Shown piece after piece: positions 15,602 through 22,338 of a stretch of DNA of 36,731 bases; the first letter of the stretch is position 1, and every line of letters starts with the position of its first letter. The position numbers were made by a program, and so were the translations under genes. This DNA comes from Pedosphaera sp. (GTDB lineage Bacteria > Verrucomicrobiota > Verrucomicrobiia > Limisphaerales > JADLHS01): assembly GCA_009695195.1 (NCBI GenBank), contig SIBJ01000035.1, positions 1 through 36,731 on the forward strand, written 5' to 3'. The notes beneath the pieces were generated by a model, which had not been told where the DNA came from, searched no databases, and was given only the letters and a program-made list of their open reading frames with translations.

Positions 15602-15878
15602 GCTCGGCGGAGTTGAGGTTGGAAATCTGCGATTTGAAATCTGTCGTCGGCACCGGGTCATGGCCGCAACCGCCCCACGGGTGGCAACGGCAGACGCGTT
15701 TGGTGGCGAGCCAGCCGCCGGCGAGCGCGCCGTGTTTTTGGATGGCTTCGAGCGCGTAACCCGAGCACGTCGGCGTGAAACGACAACCGCCCGGCCCGAA
15801 CAGGAAGCCTAGCGCTGGCGAAAGCGTGCAGCGGTAAACGCGCACGGCAAAAATCAAAATGTGTTGAGCCGGATTCAT
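15591..15878 (-). CDS. yidD: Membrane protein insertion efficiency factor YidD
   Basis: A 95-residue protein with the conserved core [34 protein letters not shown] and [15 protein letters not shown]. YidD is a small peripheral inner-membrane protein that aids YidC-dependent insertion. The start at 15878 ([10 protein letters not shown]) is preferred; the longer frame upstream is read from the GAAGAAT repeat. The tail after DPVPTTDF comes from a short word-like stretch around 15611-15641 (GAAATCTG repeated), so the natural C-terminus may have been extended by repeat DNA. Confidence 0.95.
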   Translation of the reverse strand: MNPAQHILIFAVRVYRCTLSPALGFLFGPGGCRFTPTCSGYALEAIQKHGALAGGWLATKRVCRCHPWGGCGHDPVPTTDFKSQISNLNSAEHGS

Positions 15879-15891
15879 TGGCGAGAACGCG

Positions 15892-15983
15892 GAATGAAGA
15901 ATGAAGAATGAAGAATGATAATCCCCGTCGCAGTCCGGAAACCACCCTTCAATTTCTTCATTCTGCATTCTTTCTTCTTCATT
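15892..15983. repeat. Inverted repeat of GAAGAAT words
   Basis: The left arm is GAATGAAGAATGAAGAATG and onward (15892-15918, 7-nt period). The right arm 15955-15983 is the approximate complement (TTCATTCTGCATTC, TTTCTTCTTCATT). It lies inside the rnpA-yidD interval of a housekeeping operon, and the rnpA stop codon (15979-15981) falls within the right arm. Confidence 0.8.
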
Positions 15984-16347
15984 GTTTCAGCAGCCCGGCG
16001 CGGCCCAGCGACGCGAGAAAATCTTTTTCCACGTCGCACACTTTGTGGCCGACGATGGATTTTCGCGCCACGAGGATGAGGTCGAGCGGTTGGGCGATTT
16101 CATTTTGATGGAGGCGGAAAGTTTCGCGGAGCAAGCGCCGGACGCGGCTGCGGACCACCGAGTTGCCGACTTTGCCGCTGACCACCACGCCGAGCCGCGT
16201 TGCCGCGCCGCCGGAGAGCACCTGCCAGTTGGCGATGAGGCAGCCGCAAACCGCGCGTTGCCCCTGCTGTCGCACCCGGGCGAAGTCACGCGCCTGCTTG
16301 ATGCGCGCGCCGCGTCCGAAGCGGAGGCGTTGCGGCGGGGCGGGCAT
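15979..16347 (-). CDS. rnpA: Ribonuclease P protein component
   Basis: A 122-residue basic protein. It contains the N-terminal [40 protein letters not shown] and the RNR-like helix [13 protein letters not shown], which contacts RNase [19 protein letters not shown] completes the alpha-beta sandwich. With the catalytic RNA it matures tRNA 5' ends. The start lies 4 nt after the rpmH stop, the classical rpmH-rnpA coupling. Confidence 0.96.
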   Translation of the reverse strand: MPAPPQRLRFGRGARIKQARDFARVRQQGQRAVCGCLIANWQVLSGGAATRLGVVVSGKVGNSVVRSRVRRLLRETFRLHQNEIAQPLDLILVARKSIVGHKVCDVEKDFLASLGRAGLLKQ

Positions 16348-16351
16348 CGCA

Positions 16352-16489
16352 TCACACCGGCGTGAGGCGTTTGCGGCCCACGCGGCGGCGATTGGCCAGC
16401 GTGGCCTTGCCGCTCTTGGTGGAGTTGCGGTTCAAGAAACCGTGCTGCCGCCGGCGGCGGACTTTGGACGGTTGGTATTGGCGTTTCAT
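16352..16489 (-). CDS. rpmH: 50S ribosomal protein L34
   Basis: Translating the minus strand from ATG 16489 gives 45 residues: [20 protein letters not shown], then [20 protein letters not shown], ending RLTPV. This is the complete, highly basic L34 with its invariant KR-Y-PSK-RRRR-HGF core. It is the first gene of the rnpA-yidD-yidC-khpB cluster. Confidence 0.97.
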   Translation of the reverse strand: MKRQYQPSKVRRRRQHGFLNRNSTKSGKATLANRRRVGRKRLTPV

Positions 16490-16563
16490 AAATCAAATTG
16501 TTTCCGTTCGACACCGCGAGCGTTTCGCTTGGCCTGGAATCACTCCGGCTCTCGGAGCGCGGG

Positions 16564-16591
16564 AGAATATCAGCGAAGCAACGAGTGTCAA
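16564..16591 (-). promoter_or_regulatory. Sigma-70-type promoter for the rpmH operon
   Basis: On the minus strand a perfect -35 TTGACA (16586-16591) is followed after a 16-nt spacer by TATTCT (16564-16569), a four-of-six match to the -10 consensus. Transcription would start near 16557, leaving a 5' leader of about 70 nt before rpmH. No strong ribosome binding site precedes the ATG. Confidence 0.6.
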
Positions 16592-17035
16592 GCGAGGCAC
16601 TCGGAAGGGCGGGGGCTTGATCTGTCTCCCGCCCGCTGGCAGTACTGATTTCAGGCCCCGTCCCAAACTGAAATGAAAAATCGCGATTCCGCCAACGCGT
16701 GTGTTCGAGTCTGAAACACATGAATATGTGATGGCCCGGCGAGGGCAATAGCGTTGACCTGCTTAAAACCCTGCCGTTATATCCACACGTCACAGAAATC
16801 GCGGAAGAACCAGTGTAGATTGTGAACCAGATAGGTCGAACCCATTCGGGAAAAATCGCCCGACGATTTTCCCTGCCTGCCGCCATTTGGGGGCCCATCA
16901 CGGCTCGATTCACTGCGATGTCGGTGGGTTTGACCGAGCCGAATGCGCCGCGGAACCAGTTGACTCCCGAGACGTCAGCAGGCAAATTGAATCGTCATCA
17001 AACCAGTTGACAACCTTGAGCCACAATTAGTGCCT
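16592..17035. other. Intergenic region between rpmH and the Ig-like protein gene
   Basis: About 440 nt without a credible gene. It holds one near-consensus DnaA box, ATATCCACA (16779-16787, 8 of 9 to TTATCCACA). A TTGACC (16754-16759) with TATATC 18 nt downstream (16778-16783) could be a weak plus-strand promoter. In many bacteria rpmH neighbours dnaA and oriC, but one box and no AT-rich unwinding region do not make an origin. Nothing else was recognised. Confidence 0.4.
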
Positions 17036-19363
17036 ATGAAAAAGTCCACCTTCGCCATCACCATCTTCGCCCTGCTGTGCTTGAACACTCGGGCCCAAAC
17101 CAACTACACGGAGAATTTCGAGTCGGGAAACATGAGCAACTGGACGTTACTAACGGCGAACATGTATGTCTCGACCTTTACCAACAAGGTTCCGACCGGC
17201 GGAGTTTACGCTGCCAAGATGACGAATTCACTCGATGGCGTGTCGGCCAATTTGCCTGCCGGGCTCGGGCTGACCAGCGAGTCTTTTCGGTTCACGTACT
17301 ACTTCTACAACGAATCTCAAACCCGCGGCGGATGCGAAGTCCGCTCTTATACCGGCGGCTCCTTCACCAACGGGTCGGCCCAGCAAGTCATTTTCGTCGG
17401 CCAGAACAACAACATTTCGCCGCCACTCGACCCGACGGAAGTGTACAATGGCAGCAAGTACCAGGGACGAATCGCGTTTGGGACACCCTTCGGATACTTC
17501 AACTTGAACGGCCCCGGCTCTCCGAACCGTTCCGTCGGCTGGCACCGGTTTGACGTGGAACGCGGCACCAATACGGCGAGTCAAGTGGTTTATGATTTCT
17601 ATGTTGATAACATTCTCAGTCGCCGAATCACAAACAGCAGCGCCGTAAAATGGGATTCTATTGTCATGGGCTTTCCGCGCGCGGGCACTATAGCTGGCAA
17701 CGCGTATTACGATGGCTTGGAAGTCATTCAAGGTGAGACGTATATCGCAGGTCAACCGGTCAACACGACGAACTCCATGGGCCAGGATGCGACGCTGACT
17801 GTTTACGCCTACGGACAGGCTGGCGCATTGTCCTATCAGTGGAAAAAAGGCGCATCTGTCCTCGCCGGAGCGACCGACAGCAGCTATACGATCCCCAATA
17901 GCCAGCCATCGCATTCGGGAAGTTATTCCGTTGTGGTTTCAAACGCTCTCGCGGTAAAGACCAGCGACGCCGCCTATTTGCAGGTTAACCCGTTGAACTT
18001 TGTCACCGTTCCGCCGACGAACCAGATCGTGAACGTCGGCAGCAACGTGACTTTTTACGCCGAAGGTACCGGCGGAGGCACGGTCTACTACCAATGGAAG
18101 TTCTATGGCACAAACATTCCAGGCGCGACCGGCAGCGGCGCCTCGAGCACCTACGACATCACAGGCGTGACTCTAGCCCAAGCAGGTCCGTACAGCGTCA
18201 CCGTCACCAATAGCCTTAACGACCCGCCCACGACCAGTGCTGCTGCGACGCTTCTGGTTAACAATTTTCCGCTGTTGACCGCCCCCGGCTTCACCAACAA
18301 AGTCGGCCAGGCTTTGGACTTGGTTTTGCCCGCCGCTGATGATTACTCCCCGCAAACCGTCGCCTTCCAGATGTTTGAAACCAACGCGGCGGGGCGCCAC
18401 ACAATGTTTGCGTATCCTTCCGGCTCCGGCTCCACGGACCCCTTCGTGGAAAATCCCGGCATTAGCGCCGTGACCAGCGGCTTTCCGGGCGCACACGGTG
18501 GTGGCTCAAACGTGCTCGAGGTCGCTTGGAACTGGACCAATGCCACGGCACCAGCAGGTTGGCTGCGCCTGACGACTGCAAGCAGCGCCGGCGCCCAAGA
18601 CATGGTCAACCCCATCATCTATATCACCGGCCCGTTGCGCTTTGACATGTGGTGCAGTAAAGATCTGCTCGTCGGGGCCGGCGTGCGCGAAACCAATCCG
18701 ACGGGCGCCATCGGTTCGGATGCCGGCGGGAGCAGTGCGGGCATAGAATTCATCGGTGTTTCTGCGCCCGGTTCCGTTCCTGCACCGGCGCTGACCAACA
18801 CCGTCGCCGCCAGTAACTGGGTTACGGTGGAACTCAGCCTGCCCGATGTGGGAGTGGGAAGTTACAATTTGGGTAACGGCCTTCTGGATTTCACCACTGG
18901 CAAACAGACCCTTGAGCAATTGACGCTCGCTCCTGCTGACGGGAACCCGGGGGAATACCTCATGTATCTCGACAATTTCGTTTCGGTTCCATCCAATGCC
19001 ATGACCTTCGAGTTGGTTTCCGGCCCTGCGGGCGCATCGGTGGACAAATACACTGGGCGCGTGCAATGGACGCCCAATGCGCTGGCAGACGCCGGGTTTA
19101 CAGTGAAAGTCACCGATGCTTGGGGACTACCAAACACCGCCTCGTTCACGGTGAAGGTCGTGGATGTTGCAGTTCCCGGAGATATCACTATCGCCGCGAC
19201 GGGAAGCAACGTGACCTTAAACTGGACCAACTCATTCCAATTGCAGAGCAATTCCGTCAGCATTACGAACCCGACCAATTGGTTCGACGTTCCAGGCATT
19301 ACAACCTCACCGTACCTTACTCCGGCAGGTTCGGCTGCCGTGTTCTACCGCCTTCGGAAATGA
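17036..19363 (+). CDS. Large secreted protein with two Ig-like domains
   Basis: A 775-residue exported protein with a signal peptide (MKKSTFAITIFALLCLNTRA). Residues of about 20-240 look like a lectin-type beta-sandwich (NFESGNMSNWTLL, GWHRFDVERG, YDFYVDNILSRRI, YYDGLEVIQG). Two Ig-like repeats follow (about 245-415), each with YQWK and SGSYSVVVSN / AGPYSVTVTN. A second sandwich contains RFDMWCSKDLLVGAGVRE, and a final segment has AGFTVKVTDAWG, then LNWTNSFQLQ and the end VFYRLRK. That last pattern is common at the C-terminus of Verrucomicrobial secreted proteins. Function is likely surface binding of polysaccharide or cells; no catalytic motif was seen. Confidence 0.75.
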   Translation: MKKSTFAITIFALLCLNTRAQTNYTENFESGNMSNWTLLTANMYVSTFTNKVPTGGVYAAKMTNSLDGVSANLPAGLGLTSESFRFTYYFYNESQTRGGCEVRSYTGGSFTNGSAQQVIFVGQNNNISPPLDPTEVYNGSKYQGRIAFGTPFGYFNLNGPGSPNRSVGWHRFDVERGTNTASQVVYDFYVDNILSRRITNSSAVKWDSIVMGFPRAGTIAGNAYYDGLEVIQGETYIAGQPVNTTNSMGQDATLTVYAYGQAGALSYQWKKGASVLAGATDSSYTIPNSQPSHSGSYSVVVSNALAVKTSDAAYLQVNPLNFVTVPPTNQIVNVGSNVTFYAEGTGGGTVYYQWKFYGTNIPGATGSGASSTYDITGVTLAQAGPYSVTVTNSLNDPPTTSAAATLLVNNFPLLTAPGFTNKVGQALDLVLPAADDYSPQTVAFQMFETNAAGRHTMFAYPSGSGSTDPFVENPGISAVTSGFPGAHGGGSNVLEVAWNWTNATAPAGWLRLTTASSAGAQDMVNPIIYITGPLRFDMWCSKDLLVGAGVRETNPTGAIGSDAGGSSAGIEFIGVSAPGSVPAPALTNTVAASNWVTVELSLPDVGVGSYNLGNGLLDFTTGKQTLEQLTLAPADGNPGEYLMYLDNFVSVPSNAMTFELVSGPAGASVDKYTGRVQWTPNALADAGFTVKVTDAWGLPNTASFTVKVVDVAVPGDITIAATGSNVTLNWTNSFQLQSNSVSITNPTNWFDVPGITTSPYLTPAGSAAVFYRLRK

Positions 19364-19393
19364 TTGTCTGAATTAATAACGACGTTTCACGGT

Positions 19394-19422
19394 GGCCGGC
19401 CGCAAGGTCGGCCTTCGTTTTT
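19394..19422 (+). terminator. Intrinsic terminator of the Ig-like protein gene
   Basis: Arms GGCCGGCC (19394-19401) and GGTCGGCC (19406-19413) pair over a GCAA tetraloop with one G-U pair, followed by TTCGTTTTT. It starts 30 nt after the stop codon. Confidence 0.75.
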
Positions 19423-19450
19423 CCCAGACACGCCACGCACAATAAAACTC

Positions 19451-19492
19451 TTGCGCTTTGCCACTGATTCTGTATTTTCTGTTCAGACAGAA
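19451..19492 (+). promoter_or_regulatory. Putative promoter and operator of the gbsR-like operon
   Basis: A weak -35-like TTGCGC (19451-19456) and a -10-like TATTTT (19473-19478) are 16 nt apart. The -10 overlaps a palindrome TTCTGT-TCAG-ACAGAA (19477-19492) placed 14 nt before the regulator's ATG. An operator there would block transcription by its own MarR-type product. This is inferred from position and symmetry. Confidence 0.45.
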
Positions 19493-19506
19493 ACAAACGA
19501 ACTGCG

Positions 19507-20040
19507 ATGCCAAAACTGAGTCCAGTCCAACAGAAGTTCATCCTCCACTGGGGCGAGATGGGCACGCGCTGGGGCATCAACCGCACCGTGGCGCAGATTC
19601 ACGCCCTGCTTTTCATCTCGCCCAAACCGCTCCCCGCCGAGACGATTGCGGACACGCTCGAGGTCGCGCGCTCCAACGTCAGCAACAGCCTCAAGGAACT
19701 TCAGGGCTGGGGCATCGTCAAACTCACGCACGTCCTCGGCGACAAACGCGATCACTTCGAGAGCATGAAGGAAGTCTGGGAGATGTTCCGCGTCGTGCTG
19801 GACGAACGGAAGAAGCGCGAGATTGATCCCACCATCGCGATGTTGCGCAGTTGCGTGGCCGAAGCGGAGAAGGACAAGGAAACCGACGAATACACCGAAC
19901 AGAAACTCCGCGAACTCGGCGAATTTTTTGAAACCACCACCGCGTGGTATGGCCAGATCCGCCTGTGGCCGACGGAAGCGCTCACGAAATTTGTGAAAGC
20001 CGGTGACAAGATTCGCAAGCTGCTCGGCATCGGCGGCTAA
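19507..20040 (+). CDS. GbsR/MarR family transcriptional regulator
   Basis: A 177-residue winged-helix regulator. The N-terminus MPKLSPVQQKFILHWGEMGT and WGINRTVAQIHALLFISPKP are typical of GbsR-like proteins. The recognition region is TIADTLEVARSNVSNSLKEL (about residues 45-64), with the wing around LTHVLGDKRDHFES. The C-terminal half is helical and probably dimerises and binds an effector. It starts an apparent operon; the DCC gene follows after 23 nt. A palindrome upstream suggests autoregulation. Confidence 0.88.
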   Translation: MPKLSPVQQKFILHWGEMGTRWGINRTVAQIHALLFISPKPLPAETIADTLEVARSNVSNSLKELQGWGIVKLTHVLGDKRDHFESMKEVWEMFRVVLDERKKREIDPTIAMLRSCVAEAEKDKETDEYTEQKLRELGEFFETTTAWYGQIRLWPTEALTKFVKAGDKIRKLLGIGG

Positions 20041-20063
20041 AATTTTTTTGACAGGTAAATTCT

Positions 20064-20498
20064 GTGAATGCGGAAATGACAGTCACAAACGGAACACTAC
20101 CCATCGGCTGGGTTTTTTATGATGCTGACTGCCCCTTCTGCGCCCGCGGCGCCGCGCGTTGGAGCGAGGGCTTCGCGCGCCGCGGATTCGTCTGGTTGCC
20201 GTTGCAAACTCCCGGCACCGCCGCACGTCTGCACGTCACCGAGGCCGATCTGCGCGCGGAAATGAGACTGCAACTGGCCGACGGCACCATCTACAGCGGA
20301 ATCCACGCCTGGCTTGTTTTGCTTCGTTCCATTTGGTGGTTGCGGCCGTTGGCGGCCGTGATGGCGCTGCCGCCGTTAGGTGGACTCGCTGCGACCGGCT
20401 ACCGTTGGATTGCTCGCCACCGGCACTGCCTCGGTGGCCGTTGTGCTGTGAACCGGCGCGAACCCTGCCGGCATTCCGCTTTCTTTGAAATGCCATGA
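20064..20498 (+). CDS. DCC-family (DUF393) thiol-disulfide oxidoreductase-like protein
   Basis: A 144-residue protein. The family signature is FYDADCPFCARGAARW (about residues 18-33), with Cys-Pro-Phe-Cys as the putative redox pair and the D-x-DC motif that names the family. A hydrophobic stretch (WLVLLRSIWWLRPLAAVMAL) suggests membrane association, and the C-terminus carries four more Cys and His (HRHCLGGRCAVNRREPCRHS), possibly metal-binding. The physiological reaction is unknown. Start is GTG 20064 or ATG 20076. It ends with a 4-nt ATGA overlap into the epimerase gene. Confidence 0.85.
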   Translation: MNAEMTVTNGTLPIGWVFYDADCPFCARGAARWSEGFARRGFVWLPLQTPGTAARLHVTEADLRAEMRLQLADGTIYSGIHAWLVLLRSIWWLRPLAAVMALPPLGGLAATGYRWIARHRHCLGGRCAVNRREPCRHSAFFEMP

Positions 20499-21472
20499 AA
20501 CCGCAACGCATCCTCCTCGCCGGCGGTTCGGGCTTTCTCGGCGGAGAACTGGCGAAATATTTCTCAGCGCTTGGCTGGGAGGTTGTCGTTCTGACTCGCT
20601 CACCCAAATCAAGGACCGATGTCGTCCGTGAAGTCGTTTGGGACGCGCGGACGGTCGGCGATTGGGCGCGCGAACTGGAAGGCGCGACGGCGGTGGTGAA
20701 TCTCACCGGTCGCTCGGTGGACTGCCGTTACAACGCGAAGAACCGTCGGGAGATCATGGACTCGCGCGTGAACTCGACCCGTGTCGTGGGACAGGCCATC
20801 GCGAAGTGCAAAGCGCCGCCGCGCGTGTGGCTCAACTCCAGCACCGCGACGGTTTACAAACACACCTTCGGTTCGGCGCACGATGAGTCTAGTCGCGAAA
20901 TGGATTCGGTGGCGGAGGCGAAGGATGCATTCTCGGTCGAGGTCGCGCAGGCGTGGGAGCGGGCGCTGTTTGAGGAGATGGATGGACGACTCCTCACGTC
21001 GTTGCCTAAAACACGGAGAGTTGCGCTGCGAACTGCGCTGGTGCTCGGCTTGGGGCGCAACAGTGTTTTCCCCGTGCTGCGACGGCTCACGAACCTGGGT
21101 CTTGGCGGGCGGCAGGGCAGCGGGAAACAATTCGTCTCCTGGATTCATGAGGCAGATTTTTGCCGCGCCGTCGAATGGATCATCGCCCAAGACGAACTGG
21201 CCGGGCCGGTGAATCTCTGCGCCCCCAACCCACTCACCAACGCGGAGATGATGGGCGGACTTTGCAAAGTCCGCCGAATGCCGTTCGGCCTGCCCGCCGC
21301 GGAGTGGATGCTGGAACTCGGCGCGTTCTTCCTGCGGACGGAAACGGAATTGATCTTGAAAAGCCGCCGCGTGGTTCCGGGAAGACTATTGGCGAGCGGA
21401 TTTGAATTTCGGTTCCGCCAGTTTCGCGAAGCGGTGGCGGATTTGGAAAAACGAATGACCGCGCGAACATGA
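20495..21472 (+). CDS. TIGR01777-family NAD(P)-binding epimerase (SDR39U1-like)
   Basis: A 325-residue extended-SDR protein. The Rossmann glycine motif is LLAGGSGFLGGELAKYF (about residues 7-23). AVVNLTGRSVDCRYNAKNRR and the SSTATVY segment are characteristic of the family, as are SGKQFVSWIHEADFCRAVEW and the C-terminal DUF1731-type region (PNPLTNAEMM onward). The reaction is not established for the family. Both ends overlap neighbours by 4 nt, so the DCC, epimerase and DUF2071 genes are coupled. Residues around 165-171 (DGRLLTSLPK) are read from an inserted repeat arm where homologues have a short loop; the insert keeps frame. Confidence 0.9.
   Translation: MKPQRILLAGGSGFLGGELAKYFSALGWEVVVLTRSPKSRTDVVREVVWDARTVGDWARELEGATAVVNLTGRSVDCRYNAKNRREIMDSRVNSTRVVGQAIAKCKAPPRVWLNSSTATVYKHTFGSAHDESSREMDSVAEAKDAFSVEVAQAWERALFEEMDGRLLTSLPKTRRVALRTALVLGLGRNSVFPVLRRLTNLGLGGRQGSGKQFVSWIHEADFCRAVEWIIAQDELAGPVNLCAPNPLTNAEMMGGLCKVRRMPFGLPAAEWMLELGAFFLRTETELILKSRRVVPGRLLASGFEFRFRQFREAVADLEKRMTART
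20987..21008. repeat. In-frame repeat arm inside the epimerase gene
   Basis: CGACTCCTCACGTCGTTG plus CCTA matches the reverse complement of the intergenic hairpin arm at 9748-9769 at 20 of 22 positions. It encodes part of the loop DGRLLTSLPK without disturbing the frame. Confidence 0.7.
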
Positions 21473-22305
21473 TTGCCACAAACGAACGCGGAGAGCGCAA
21501 AGACTTGGCCCCGGTTCTTTGTGATCTTTGCGTTCCTTCACGGCAAAATATTTCCACCCTCAGCGCGGCGGCCCGGTTGCGAATGTTGTCCCGTCGCGGC
21601 GAGCCGCTTTTCCGCGCCGATTGGGAACGCGTCCTGATGCTGCACTTCGAGGTGGACGTGAAAATGTTGCAGCGCGACGTGCCGTATCAACTTGATCTTC
21701 ACGACGGTCGCGCCTTTGTCAGTCTCGTCGCGTTCACCATGCGTGGGATGCGGCCACGTCTCGGCGGCAGACTGGCCGCGTGGTTGTTCCGGCCCATCGC
21801 GACGCATGAGTTTCTCAACGTTCGCACCTACGTCCGGAACGGCGGTGAAACGGGAATTCATTTTCTCGCCGAGTGGTTGTCGAACCGGCTGGCGGTGAAG
21901 CTCGGGCCGGCGGTGTTTGGACTCCCATATCGCCACGGGCACATTCGATACGAACACGATTGCGAAAGCGGCCAGTTGCGCGGGCGCGTGGCGGATGCGG
22001 GGACGGAAATGCCGTTTGAGTATCGAGCCGATCTGGTGGTCGGCGCTCCATTCGTACCGTGCGAACGCGGCTCGCTCGACGAGTGGTTGATGGAGCGTTA
22101 CACGGCGTTCAACTGCGCACGCGGGCGGAAAAAGTTTTTCCGAATCTGGCATCCGCCGTGGCCGCAGGTCCGGGTGGACGTGGAATTGACTTCCACTTCA
22201 CTGCTGACGCAAACCTGGCCGTGGTTTGCGGGGGCGGAGTTCTTGTTCGCCAATTTTTCGCCCGGTGTGCGCGATGTCTGGATGGGCCGGCCGCATCGGT
22301 GCTGA
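21469..22305 (+). CDS. DUF2071 (YqjF-like) protein
   Basis: DUF2071 protein of unknown activity. Conserved segments are EPLFRADWERVLMLHFEVD, LQRDVPYQLDLHDGRAFVSL, VAFTMRGMRPRLGG, EFLNVRTYVRNGGETGIHFL and SLDEWLMERYTAFNC. The ATG at 21469 overlaps the epimerase stop (ATGA) like the other genes of this operon, but the first 28 or so residues are read from an inverted repeat at 21484-21535. The alternative ATG 21583 (MLSRRGEPLF, 240 residues) fits the family's usual N-terminus. Either the repeat inserted into the 5' end in frame, or translation starts internally. DUF2071, DCC and TIGR01777 proteins are often neighbours, suggesting one pathway. Confidence 0.85.
   Translation: MIATNERGERKDLAPVLCDLCVPSRQNISTLSAAARLRMLSRRGEPLFRADWERVLMLHFEVDVKMLQRDVPYQLDLHDGRAFVSLVAFTMRGMRPRLGGRLAAWLFRPIATHEFLNVRTYVRNGGETGIHFLAEWLSNRLAVKLGPAVFGLPYRHGHIRYEHDCESGQLRGRVADAGTEMPFEYRADLVVGAPFVPCERGSLDEWLMERYTAFNCARGRKKFFRIWHPPWPQVRVDVELTSTSLLTQTWPWFAGAEFLFANFSPGVRDVWMGRPHRC
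21484..21535. repeat. Inverted repeat of GCGCAAAGA type at the DUF2071 gene start
   Basis: Arms GAACGCGGAGAGCGCAAAGA (21484-21503) and TCTTTGTGATCTTTGCGTTC (21516-21535) match at 16 of 20 positions around a 12-nt loop. It resembles the CAAAGGCG-word element at 2137-2237. It lies just after the epimerase stop and inside the longest DUF2071 frame. Confidence 0.7.
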
Positions 22306-22338
22306 CGTCCGAAACCTTTAGTCCGGCGCCGCTCCGCG

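Noticed and set aside
16751..16790. Replication origin upstream of rpmH
   Set aside because: Only one near-match to a DnaA box, no AT-rich unwinding region and no dnaA or dnaN nearby.
15987..16985. 332-codon minus-strand ORF over rnpA and rpmH
   Set aside because: It overlaps rnpA and rpmH in another frame and has no domain; the two short genes are unmistakable.
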